Source: Bacillota bacterium
GTDB lineage: Bacteria > Bacillota > Clostridia > Oscillospirales > Oscillospiraceae
Length of the DNA: 7,281 bases
Direction: 5' to 3'
NCBI GenBank assembly: GCA_023395775.1
Contig: JAEWYA010000241.1
Coordinates: forward strand, 1-7,281
The position numbers were made by a program, and so were the translations under genes. Positions within the stretch are counted from its first letter, which is position 1, and each line of letters opens with the position of its first letter. This document shows positions 1 through 6,080 of this stretch, piece after piece. The notes under the pieces are model-generated. The model saw nothing but the letters and a program-made list of their open reading frames with translations. It did not search any database and had not been told where the DNA came from.

Positions 1-16
1 CGGTCGGGGGCTTTTT
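1..16 (-). terminator. Possible half of a terminator hairpin after the transporter operon (cut by window edge)
   Basis: Just past the nupQ-like stop codon the minus strand has A-rich sequence leading into AAAAAGCCCCCGACCG, and the window then ends. On the plus strand this reads as a G-rich arm followed by Ts. That pattern is one arm of a typical intrinsic, possibly bidirectional, terminator, with the matching arm outside the window. It cannot be confirmed without the flanking bases. Confidence 0.4.
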
Positions 17-38
17 GCTTTTTGCGGATGGCTTCGGG

Positions 39-980
39 TTATCTCTGGCCCTTGTCGTAGGGGATGCCCTCCGCCTTGGGGGCGCGGGACTTGCTGGACG
101 TAAACGCCAGCACCACCAGCGAAATGATGTAAGGCAGCATATTGTACACGCTGCTGGGAAGGTTCAGCGCCACCAGGAAGTCAAAACCGGTATAGACGTT
201 GCTCAGCGCCCGGAACAGTCCGAACAGCAGCGCCGCAAGGGCAATTCGGGTGGGCTTCCACTGGCCGAAAATCATGACGGCCAGAGCCAGAAAGCCGAAG
301 CCGGCGGCGCCGGTCTCAAATTTCCATTCGCTGACACCCGCGGTAATGTAAACGATGCCGCCAAGGCCTCCCAGCACGCCGGAAATCAATACGCCCGCAT
401 AGCGCATTTTGTAGACGTTGATGCCCACGCTGTCCGCTGCCTGCGGATGCTCGCCGCAGGCCATGAGCCGCAGACCGAAGCGGGTCTTATACAGCACCAC
501 ATAGGCCAAAACCAGCATAATCAACGCCATCAGCATGAACCAGTTGAACTCAAAGCTGCCGATGCGGACGATGAAGGCCTTTTTCGCGGCCACGTACTGA
601 ATGGTGGAGGACACGTTATCGGGGCTTTCGGCGGTGTTGATGGCCTTGACGATGACAGTGGCCGCCGCAGTACCCAGTAGGTTCATAGCGGTGCCCACCA
701 GAGTCTGGTCGGCCTTAAAGTTGATGCAGGCCACCGCCAGCAGCAAAGAGTACAGCATCCCCACCGCAATGGCGCACAGCACCACCACCAGAATCATCTC
801 CAGCGCCGGGGCGCCGGCGGGCAGATACTTCATGGCCAGCGCGCCGCCCAGGGAGCCCATGACCATAATGCCCTCCAGCCCCAGATTGATGACGCCGGAG
901 TGCTCGGAAAAGCAGCCACCCAGAGCCACTAAAATCAGAACGGAAGCAAAGATCAGGGTGTACTGAATCAGAAGCAGCAT
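39..980 (-). CDS. nupQ: Nucleoside ABC transporter permease, NupQ-like (BPD_transp_2 family)
   Basis: The 313-residue product is the second membrane subunit of the nucleoside importer and should pair with the 980-2146 permease in the cytoplasmic membrane. It is almost entirely hydrophobic, with about eight or more membrane segments. The family hallmark GVINLGLEGIM lies at residues 29-39. A cytoplasmic loop at about 165-195 (TRFGLRLMACGEHPQAADS and onward) matches the ATPase-coupling loop of the BPD_transp_2 family. The length is close to Bacillus NupQ (YufQ). The reading frame stays open upstream to 1115, but that extension is charged, non-membrane and buried in the preceding gene. The ATG at 980 has an AAGGGGGG ribosome site 8 bases upstream (989-996). 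The start overlaps the previous stop by one base (TAATG), implying translational coupling. The polar C-terminal tail (from about residue 295) is cytoplasmic. The family call is firm; nucleoside specificity is inferred from the neighbours. Confidence 0.93.
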   Translation of the reverse strand: MLLLIQYTLIFASVLILVALGGCFSEHSGVINLGLEGIMVMGSLGGALAMKYLPAGAPALEMILVVVLCAIAVGMLYSLLLAVACINFKADQTLVGTAMNLLGTAAATVIVKAINTAESPDNVSSTIQYVAAKKAFIVRIGSFEFNWFMLMALIMLVLAYVVLYKTRFGLRLMACGEHPQAADSVGINVYKMRYAGVLISGVLGGLGGIVYITAGVSEWKFETGAAGFGFLALAVMIFGQWKPTRIALAALLFGLFRALSNVYTGFDFLVALNLPSSVYNMLPYIISLVVLAFTSSKSRAPKAEGIPYDKGQR

Positions 981-2146
981 TACTTCCGCCCCCCTTCTTC
1001 CGTCTTCGCGGCGCTGTCCGCGGCCAGTTTTTCCTTCTCCTTCAAGGACTCCCGTTCCTCTCTCCGGGCGATGCGGCTGTTCATGAAATACTTGAAGAAC
1101 AGCACAAAGCCGCATAGGTAGATGATGAGCGACGAGATCAGATCGGAAATCTGCGCACAGTACATGGTCTTATCCACATACGCGCCGCCGCTGGTGATGT
1201 GCTGGATAAAGTAAGAGGCAAAAATCGTACCGATGGGGTTCAGGCCACCCAGGAACGTAGCGGCAATACCGTTGAAGCCCATAGCCGGAACGGAGGACTG
1301 GGTACACTGCCACTGCTCGTACCCGCTGAGGTACAGGAACGCGGCGCCGATACCGGCCAGCGCGCCGCCGATGACCAGCGTCAGGATGATGTTGCGCTTC
1401 TCGTTCATACCGCAGTAGCGGGCGGCGTCCTTATTGCAGCCCGTGGCCCGCAGCTCATAGCCGAATTTGGTTTTGCCCAGCACAATCCACACGGCGATGG
1501 CCACCAGAACCGAAAGCGGGATGGCGATGGTCACGTATTGATTGTTGGTGAACAGCTTTCCCATGCCAAGAGAGGGCAGCAGCGCGGTGGAATTAAAGCT
1601 GGCCACCACGTTGGTGTAGGGACTGGTGGGTTCCTTCACCCCGTTCAGCAGCATGTTGACGGCGTACAGAGCAATCCAGTTCAGCATAATGCCGGAGATG
1701 ACCTCGTTGACGTTGCAGTAGGATTTCAGCAGGCCGGACAGAGCGCCCAGCGCGGCCCCGGCCGCAGCAGCCAAAATCAGGCAGACCCACCACGGCATAT
1801 CCCATGCCAGAGCCGCGTACAGGCAGGCGCCCGCCCCGGCCACATACTGTCCCGCTGCGCCGATGTTGAACAGGCCCACCTTATAGGCGAACTGGATAGA
1901 CAGGGCGCACATCAGCAGCGGCGCCGTCTTCACCAGAGTGCTGCCGAAATATTTCATGGCGGCCGGGCGGCTGGGATATGTAAAGAAGTTCTTCAATACC
2001 GTGGAGATCGCGTCCCACGCACCGGTGGGGTTGATAAACAGCAGAACAATGTAGCCCAGCAGCAGGCCCAGCAGAATGCACAGCAGAGAGGCCAGTATGG
2101 ACTGCACGGCGCCGTTTTTCAGAAGGCTGGTCTTTTCCCTTTTCAT
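980..2146 (-). CDS. nupP: Nucleoside ABC transporter permease, NupP-like (BPD_transp_2 family)
   Basis: This 388-residue polytopic membrane protein is the first permease of the importer. A short basic N-terminus (MKREKTSLLKNG) precedes a membrane segment at about 15-38. The family signature GLFNIGAAGQYVAGAGA lies at residues 91-107, equivalent to the GVINLGLEG motif of its partner. A coupling loop lies at about 226-252 (TKFGYELRATGCNKDAARY and onward). The C-terminus ends in a highly charged cytoplasmic tail of about 30 residues (from 358) that is probably helical. Order and relative size (longer permease first) match Bacillus nupP-nupQ. Its ATG overlaps the ATPase stop by four bases (ATGA, 2143-2146), so translation is probably coupled to that gene; the local ribosome site is only a weak GGAG. 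The family assignment is firm and the substrate (nucleosides) is inferred from context. Confidence 0.93.
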   Translation of the reverse strand: MKREKTSLLKNGAVQSILASLLCILLGLLLGYIVLLFINPTGAWDAISTVLKNFFTYPSRPAAMKYFGSTLVKTAPLLMCALSIQFAYKVGLFNIGAAGQYVAGAGACLYAALAWDMPWWVCLILAAAAGAALGALSGLLKSYCNVNEVISGIMLNWIALYAVNMLLNGVKEPTSPYTNVVASFNSTALLPSLGMGKLFTNNQYVTIAIPLSVLVAIAVWIVLGKTKFGYELRATGCNKDAARYCGMNEKRNIILTLVIGGALAGIGAAFLYLSGYEQWQCTQSSVPAMGFNGIAATFLGGLNPIGTIFASYFIQHITSGGAYVDKTMYCAQISDLISSLIIYLCGFVLFFKYFMNSRIARREERESLKEKEKLAADSAAKTEEGGRK

Positions 2147-3681
2147 ACCTGCTCCGCCTCCCTCTTTGCGCCGGCCATATAAAGGCCCAGCTCCTGCACA
2201 TTGGTCTTCTTCGGATCCAACTCGCCCACAATCTCACCCTCGTACATAACGAGAATGCGATCCGATACGCTCATGACCTCGTCCAGCTCCAGCGAGACCA
2301 GAAGCACCGCTTTTCCGGCCTCCCGCTCGGCCACGATTTGCCTGTGGATATACTCGATCGCGCCCACATCCAATCCGCGGGTGGGCTGCACCGCCACCAG
2401 CAGCTCCGGGTTCTTGTCGATCTCCCGGGCGACAATGGCCTTTTGCTGGTTGCCGCCGGACATGCTCCGGGCGGCGGTGACGGGTCCCTGACCGGAGCGC
2501 ACATCGTACTGCTGAATCAGGTGGTCGGCATATTCCCGGATGTTACGGCGCTTGAGAAAGCCGCCCTTGCCGGTGAACTGCGGTTCAAAGTAACGCTGCA
2601 AAACCAGATTGTCCTCCAGCGAGAAGTCCAGCACCAGACCGTGCTTCTGCCGGTCCTCCGGAATGTGGCTCATTCCCATGACGGAGCGTCTGCGAATGCT
2701 GGATTTGGTGATGTCCTGCTCCTCCAGCAAAATACGTCCCGACTCCAACGGTTCCAACCCTGTGATGCCGTAGATCAGCTCGGTTTGGCCGTTGCCGTCG
2801 ATGCCCGCGATACAGACGATCTCCCCCGCCCGGACCTGAAAGGAGACGTTCTTCACGGCCTTATTCTGGTGGAGCTTGGAGGCTACGGTCATATTCTCCA
2901 CCTGAAGAATGACCTTCCCCGGCTCCACAGGCTTTTTGGTGACTTCGAACTGCACATCGCGGCCCACCATCATGCGGCTCAGCTCCTCCCGGGAGGTCTC
3001 GGCGATGCTGACGGTACCGATGTACCTGCCCTTGCGCAGAACGGAGCAGCAGTCCGCCACCGCCATAATCTCGTTGAGCTTGTGGGAGATGAAGAGAATG
3101 GACTTCCCCTCCGCCGCCAGATTGCGCATAATCCCCATCAGTTCGTCGATCTCCTGCGGCGTCAGAACGGCGGTAGGTTCGTCGAATATCAGGATCTCGT
3201 TGTCGCGGTAGAGCATTTTCAGAATCTCGGTGCGCTGCTGCATACCCACGGTGATGTCCCGCACATAGGCGTCCGGGTCCACCATCAATCCGTATTTTTC
3301 AGACAGGGCCACCACCTTTTTCCGGGCCTCTGCCTTTTGCAGGAAGCCGTGCCTGCAAGGCTCCACGCCCATGATAATGTTGTCCAGCACGGTGAAGCAC
3401 TCCACCAGCTTAAAGTGCTGGTGGACCATACCGATGCCCAGGGCGTTTGCGTCGTTGGGGTTCTTGATGGAAACCTCTTTCCCGTTCATGCGGATGGTTC
3501 CCTCCTCCGGCCGGTACAGGCCGAACAGGACGCTCATCAGCGTGGACTTTCCCGCGCCGTTTTCCCCCAGCAGCGCGTGGATCTCTCCCTTTTTTAACTG
3601 CAGAGTGATGTTGTCGTTGGCAATAATGCCCGGAAACCGCTTGGTAATGTTCAGCATTTCAACTGCGTACGTTTCCTCCAA
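2143..3681 (-). CDS. nupO: Nucleoside ABC transporter ATPase with two fused nucleotide-binding domains, NupO-like
   Basis: The 512-residue cytoplasmic ATPase powers the importer and has two fused ABC domains, as in the RbsA/NupO group. Domain 1 looks intact: Walker A GENGAGKST (39-47), Q-loop Gln88, a non-canonical signature TVGMQQR (144-150), Walker B LIFDEPT (164-170) and switch His200. Domain 2 (from about 257) has a canonical signature MSGGNQQ (407-413) but a degenerate Walker A, GIDGNGQT (293-300), without the lysine. Its Walker B reads VAVQPTRGLD, with Gln432 where the catalytic Glu should be, and its switch His is replaced by Leu464. Such asymmetry is usual for this family and leaves one competent composite site. 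The start is a TTG with AAAGGAGG 9 bases upstream; the first in-frame ATG (3657) is too far from any ribosome site. A dedicated promoter and an 80-base leader precede it. The two permease genes follow with overlaps. Confidence 0.95.
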   Translation of the reverse strand: MEETYAVEMLNITKRFPGIIANDNITLQLKKGEIHALLGENGAGKSTLMSVLFGLYRPEEGTIRMNGKEVSIKNPNDANALGIGMVHQHFKLVECFTVLDNIIMGVEPCRHGFLQKAEARKKVVALSEKYGLMVDPDAYVRDITVGMQQRTEILKMLYRDNEILIFDEPTAVLTPQEIDELMGIMRNLAAEGKSILFISHKLNEIMAVADCCSVLRKGRYIGTVSIAETSREELSRMMVGRDVQFEVTKKPVEPGKVILQVENMTVASKLHQNKAVKNVSFQVRAGEIVCIAGIDGNGQTELIYGITGLEPLESGRILLEEQDITKSSIRRRSVMGMSHIPEDRQKHGLVLDFSLEDNLVLQRYFEPQFTGKGGFLKRRNIREYADHLIQQYDVRSGQGPVTAARSMSGGNQQKAIVAREIDKNPELLVAVQPTRGLDVGAIEYIHRQIVAEREAGKAVLLVSLELDEVMSVSDRILVMYEGEIVGELDPKKTNVQELGLYMAGAKREAEQV

Positions 3682-3690
3682 GCTCCACGA

Positions 3691-3698
3691 CCTCCTTT
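3691..3698 (-). promoter_or_regulatory. Ribosome binding site fixing the TTG start of the ATPase gene
   Basis: The minus strand reads AAAGGAGG, a near-perfect anti-16S match, 9 bases before the TTG at 3681. A weaker GGAGG inside the gene (about 3674-3678) sits 17 bases before the next ATG (3657), which is too far to be efficient. This supports TTG as the real start. The strong site may offset the weaker start codon. Confidence 0.8.
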
Positions 3699-3714
3699 GT
3701 CCCTCAAATCGTCA

Positions 3715-3745
3715 GCTTCGCGCCGCGTTTCCGCGGGGCAGAAGC
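3715..3745 (-). promoter_or_regulatory. Stem-loop with GAAA tetraloop in the ATPase 5' leader
   Basis: In the minus-strand transcript, GCTTC (3741-3745) pairs with GAAGC (3715-3719). The stem continues past a bulged U through a GC/GC step and a C-C mismatch into CCGCG/CGCGG (3732-3736 with 3723-3727), capped by GAAA (3728-3731). That gives about 12 pairs. It begins about 17 bases after the predicted transcription start and ends about 16 bases before the ribosome site. No U-tract follows, so it is not a terminator. It may stabilise the 5' end or act as a regulatory structure. I recognise no riboswitch class in it. Confidence 0.55.
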
Positions 3746-3766
3746 AAAACTATAGGCTGATATTAC

Positions 3767-3795
3767 ATTATACAATAGCTGTCGCCGTATTTCAA
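3767..3795 (-). promoter_or_regulatory. Sigma-A-type promoter for the transporter genes (nupOPQ-like)
   Basis: On the minus strand a -35 element TTGAAA (3790-3795) is followed by a 17-bp spacer and a perfect -10 TATAAT (3767-3772). An A/T-rich tract just upstream (about 3809-3823) could serve as an UP element. The start site should be near 3761, giving a leader of about 80 bases. The promoter lies between the lipoprotein terminator and the ATPase gene, so the membrane complex can be transcribed independently of the upstream genes. Confidence 0.85.
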
Positions 3796-3863
3796 AGCAA
3801 ACGTGCAATTTTTTTAAATTTTCTGCCGCTGCGTGGCATGGCCGGAGGAACGGCCCTCAGATT

Positions 3864-3897
3864 AAAAAAGGAGGACGGGCAAAAGCCCGTCCTCCTT
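3864..3897 (-). terminator. Intrinsic terminator after the nucleoside-binding lipoprotein gene
   Basis: A perfect 13-bp stem (3885-3897 with 3868-3880) rich in G and C encloses a 4-base loop. On the minus strand it is followed directly by six Ts (3864-3869, two of them also in the stem). It lies 18 bases past the lipoprotein stop codon. On the plus strand no T-run follows, so it acts in one direction. It should end most lipoprotein transcripts; any read-through would continue into the ATPase gene. Confidence 0.93.
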
Positions 3898-3915
3898 GAT
3901 GGGAAAACGCTGAAA

Positions 3916-5133
3916 TTATTTGATGTTGCCCTGGAAATTAACGGTGATGTTGGTGGCGGAGGGCTGCGCAGCGGAGATGTCGTTGGAAACCTTCACGGTA
4001 CCGTCAAACATCTTGCTCACCAGAGCCTTATAGTCGTCCTGCGTAAAGCCGTCGCCCCACTGCGTGGTGTCCATGGGGATCTGGACATAGTTCTGGGTAG
4101 GATCGTCGCCGGACACCAGGCCCAGGGTCTGGATCTGGCCCTTATAGGAATCCCAGTTGTTGTTGAGGATGATTTCGGAGAGCAGGGTGTTGACGGTCGC
4201 AGCCAGGCCCTTCATGGCGGAAGTAACCGTCATGCCTTCGCCGTACTGCCCGTCGATGATTGCGGACTGGTCCACGTCCACGCCGATGACCTTGCCGTCA
4301 ACCTTGGCGGCAGCCTCGGCCGCGGAGGTATACACGCCGCCGCCGCAGGCAAAGACGCACTTGGTGCCGGCGGAATACCAGGTATCCATGGCGGCGGTGA
4401 TGTCGGCGTCGCCCTTGAACTGGTTGGCGTAGGTGTAGTTCAGAGTGACATCCGCACCGGTCTCGGCGGCGGCGGCATCGGCGCCCTGAACAAAGCCGTA
4501 GCCGTAACGCATGACGGCGGGCACAGCCATGCCGCCCAGGAAGCCCAGCTGGGTGTAGCCCAGCTTCACGGCAGCGTAACCGGCCATGTAGCCGCACAGC
4601 TCTTCCTGATAAACCGCGCAGTAGACATTATCGGAATTATAGTAGTCGGCAACCTTCCAGTTGGCGGGGTTATAATCGTACTTGTCTCCCAGGGCGGCGC
4701 TCAGAATATCGCCGTCGGCGACGTCCAGAGCGACGAACTTCACGTCGGGATAGGTGGCGGCGGACTCAACAATGGTGCCGGCAAACGCATAGCCGGGCAT
4801 CACGATGACGTTGTAGCCGTCTGCCACGGCCTTGTCCACCATGGCCACGCGGTCGGCGGTGGAGTCTCCGGCGGGCTTATAGTAAGTAAATTCGACGCTG
4901 TTGCCCTCGCAGAACTGCTTGCAGGCTTCGTAGGTGGTCTGGTTAAAGGACTGGTCGGTAATGTCGCCGTAATCGGTGATCATTGCCACGCGGTAATCGG
5001 ATGCTGCCGCAGCGCTTCCGGAAGCGGACGCAGAGCCGCTGCCGGAGGCGGCGGAACTGCTGCCGCTGCCGCCGCAGGCGGCCAGAGACGCGGTCATGAC
5101 CAATGCCAGCGCCAGTGCAAGAAACTTCTTCAT
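3916..5133 (-). CDS. nupN: BMP/PnrA-family nucleoside-binding lipoprotein of the ABC importer
   Basis: This 405-residue lipid-anchored substrate-binding protein captures nucleosides outside the membrane for the downstream ATPase-permease complex. It has a lipoprotein signal peptide (residues 1-19, KK then a hydrophobic stretch) with lipobox LAAC and the modified Cys at 20. A Ser/Gly/Ala-rich linker follows (21-45). The BMP domain runs from about 47 to the end and opens with TDYGDITDQSFNQ (53-65), the characteristic start of the PnrA/BmpA family. The second-lobe strand VIGVDVDQSA is also typical. The chosen ATG at 5133 has an AAGAAGG site 10 bases upstream and gives a normal signal peptide. 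A TTG at 5154 is in frame but has no ribosome site. The gene has its own promoter and terminator. Purine-nucleoside preference is suggested by adjacent deoD and by the characterised PnrA; it is not proven by the sequence. Confidence 0.94.
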   Translation of the reverse strand: MKKFLALALALVMTASLAACGGSGSSSAASGSGSASASGSAAAASDYRVAMITDYGDITDQSFNQTTYEACKQFCEGNSVEFTYYKPAGDSTADRVAMVDKAVADGYNVIVMPGYAFAGTIVESAATYPDVKFVALDVADGDILSAALGDKYDYNPANWKVADYYNSDNVYCAVYQEELCGYMAGYAAVKLGYTQLGFLGGMAVPAVMRYGYGFVQGADAAAAETGADVTLNYTYANQFKGDADITAAMDTWYSAGTKCVFACGGGVYTSAAEAAAKVDGKVIGVDVDQSAIIDGQYGEGMTVTSAMKGLAATVNTLLSEIILNNNWDSYKGQIQTLGLVSGDDPTQNYVQIPMDTTQWGDGFTQDDYKALVSKMFDGTVKVSNDISAAQPSATNITVNFQGNIK

Positions 5134-5143
5134 TGGAATCAAA

Positions 5144-5150
5144 CCTTCTT
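5144..5150 (-). promoter_or_regulatory. Ribosome binding site fixing the lipoprotein start at 5133
   Basis: AAGAAGG on the minus strand lies 10 bases before the ATG at 5133. It lies downstream of the alternative in-frame TTG at 5154 and so cannot serve it. This decides for the shorter protein, which begins directly with a lipoprotein signal peptide. Confidence 0.7.
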
Positions 5151-5182
5151 TCAAAATTTTGGCTCAGGAAAAACAAAAGGTC

Positions 5183-5196
5183 GCCCTTCCCAGGGC
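5183..5196 (-). promoter_or_regulatory. 5'-terminal hairpin with GGGA tetraloop in the lipoprotein mRNA
   Basis: In the transcript GCCCT (5192-5196) pairs with AGGGC (5183-5187) around GGGA, a GNRA-class loop. With a start site near 5199-5197 the stem would sit at the very 5' end of the message. That position is known to protect some mRNAs from decay. The stem is only 5 bp, so this is tentative. Confidence 0.4.
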
Positions 5197-5204
5197 CATG
5201 GAAA

Positions 5205-5233
5205 ATTATATCAATTCTTTACGGGAATTTCAA
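5205..5233 (-). promoter_or_regulatory. Sigma-A-type promoter of the nucleoside-binding lipoprotein gene
   Basis: The minus strand shows TTGAAA (5228-5233), a 17-bp spacer and a perfect TATAAT (5205-5210). Both elements and the spacing are the same as in the promoter of the ATPase gene. The region upstream is strongly A/T-rich. The predicted leader is about 65 bases. I see no terminator between deoD and this promoter, so read-through from the deo genes may add to its output. Confidence 0.86.
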
Positions 5234-5283
5234 CTGAATTTAAAATAGTTTTCTCTTTTGACACATTTTCGAGAAATTTCCGG

Positions 5284-6000
5284 TCATTTTTCTGCCATTG
5301 CCACAGCGGTATCCAGAGCGATCTCCATCATCTCGGTAAAGCTGGTCTGCCGCGCTTCGGCGGGCAGGCCCTCGCCGGTGACGATGCTGTCGGACACGGT
5401 GCAGATGGTCAGCGCCCGCTTGCCCGCCTCCAGCGCGTTCCAATAAAGGGCCGCGGACTCCATCTCCACCGCCACCACGCCGTAGTCCGCCCATTTCATG
5501 GTGTTCTCAGCCTTGTTATAGAAGATGTCGCTGGAAAAAAAGCTTCCCACGACCCAGTTGGCCCCGGACTTACGGGCCACGTTCACCGCCGTCTCCAACA
5601 GCTCGTAATTTGCGACGGGGGCCAGTACGCCGCCCAGACCAAACTGGTGGGCAAAATTGGAATCCGTGCAGGCCGCCTGACCCAGAACCACATCCCGCAG
5701 CTTCAGCTTCTTTGAGACGGCCCCAGCGCTGCCCACGCGGATGATGTTATCCACGTCGTAAAAGTGGAACAGCTCATGGGAGTAGATGCCGATGCTGGGC
5801 ATACCCATACCGGAGGCCATAACGGACACCGGGGTGTCCTTGTAAAGGCCGGTGTAGCCCTGAACGCCCCGGACATTGTTCACAAGCTTGGCGTCCTTCA
5901 GAAAATTTTCCGCGATATACTTCGCCCGCAGGGGATCACCGGGCATCAGGACCGTTTTTGCAAAATCGCCTTTTTCTGCGCTGTTATGGGGAGTGGACAT
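5284..6000 (-). CDS. deoD: Purine-nucleoside phosphorylase, DeoD type
   Basis: This cytoplasmic enzyme of 238 residues (E. coli DeoD has 239) cleaves purine ribo- and deoxyribonucleosides with phosphate, giving free base and (deoxy)ribose-1-phosphate. The N-terminus STPHNSAEKGDF followed by VLMPGDPLRAKYIAENFL is diagnostic of the hexameric trimeric-fold PNP/UDP family. Phosphate-binding arginines fit R25 (in GDPLRAK) and R88 (in IIRVGSAGA, with S91). VEMES at 178-182 supplies the ribose-binding Met180/Glu181. The base-protonating Asp204 (TVSDS) and Arg217 (ARQTSF) are both present, so the active site looks complete. The ATG at 6000 has AAGGAGG 8 bases upstream; the frame stays open to 6084 but that stretch is intergenic. 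It follows deoC by an 80-base gap containing a hairpin. No promoter is evident in that gap, so it is probably transcribed with deoC. Confidence 0.96.
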   Translation of the reverse strand: MSTPHNSAEKGDFAKTVLMPGDPLRAKYIAENFLKDAKLVNNVRGVQGYTGLYKDTPVSVMASGMGMPSIGIYSHELFHFYDVDNIIRVGSAGAVSKKLKLRDVVLGQAACTDSNFAHQFGLGGVLAPVANYELLETAVNVARKSGANWVVGSFFSSDIFYNKAENTMKWADYGVVAVEMESAALYWNALEAGKRALTICTVSDSIVTGEGLPAEARQTSFTEMMEIALDTAVAMAEK

Positions 6001-6008
6001 AGAAATTT

Positions 6009-6015
6009 CCTCCTT
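6009..6015 (-). promoter_or_regulatory. Ribosome binding site fixing the deoD start at 6000
   Basis: AAGGAGG on the minus strand lies 8 bases before the ATG. It shows that the in-frame upstream extension toward 6084 is not the start. Confidence 0.85.
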
Positions 6016-6031
6016 AATTTTTGTGATTTTT

Positions 6032-6056
6032 CCTGCGGGGCTCTCCGTCCCGCAGG
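6032..6056 (-). other. Hairpin in the deoC-deoD intergenic gap
   Basis: CCTGCGGG and CCCGCAGG form an 8-bp perfect stem around a 9-base loop (6040-6048). On the minus strand five As and a mixed sequence follow it, not Ts, so it is a poor terminator in the direction of the operon. It may mark an mRNA processing or stability point between deoC and deoD. Its palindromic arms could also bind a protein, but they lie well away from any promoter I can see. Confidence 0.6.
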
Positions 6057-6080
6057 TCTTCTTCGTTTTTTGTCCGGCGC

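Noticed and set aside
981..1115. N-terminal extension of the second permease to 1115
   Set aside because: The extension is charged and non-membrane, overlaps the preceding gene deeply, and the ATG at 980 has both a ribosome site and the TAATG junction.
1199..2182. A 327-codon plus-strand open frame antisense to the first permease
   Set aside because: Gln/His/Gly-rich translation typical of an antisense shadow, with the membrane protein clear on the other strand.
2338..3597. A 419-codon plus-strand open frame antisense to the ATPase gene
   Set aside because: The His/Gln/Leu-rich translation has no recognisable domain, and the minus-strand ATPase explains every base.
3698..3761. Purine riboswitch ahead of the transporter genes
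   Set aside because: The context is attractive, but the conserved purine-aptamer core and three-way junction are not present; only a single extended hairpin is seen.
3780..3794. A cre-like (CcpA site) sequence, TGAAATACGGCGACA, just after the -35 of the transporter promoter
   Set aside because: It has one base too many between the two halves to fit the cre consensus, so the resemblance is probably chance.
5022..5073. Tandem repeat in the lipoprotein linker region
   Set aside because: It encodes a Ser/Gly/Ala-rich spacer with irregular codons and no exact repeat unit; such linkers are common after the lipobox in clostridial binding proteins.
3697..5715. A 672-codon open frame on the plus strand, antisense to the lipoprotein and deoD genes
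   Set aside because: It spans two promoters and a terminator of the opposite strand, has low-complexity Gly/His/Val-rich content, resembles no family, and lies over two clearly recognised genes. It is a by-product of codon bias in GC-rich DNA.
6032..6056. Intrinsic terminator after deoC
   Set aside because: No T-run follows the stem on the minus strand. On the plus strand only an interrupted T-rich stretch follows and no plus-strand gene ends there.
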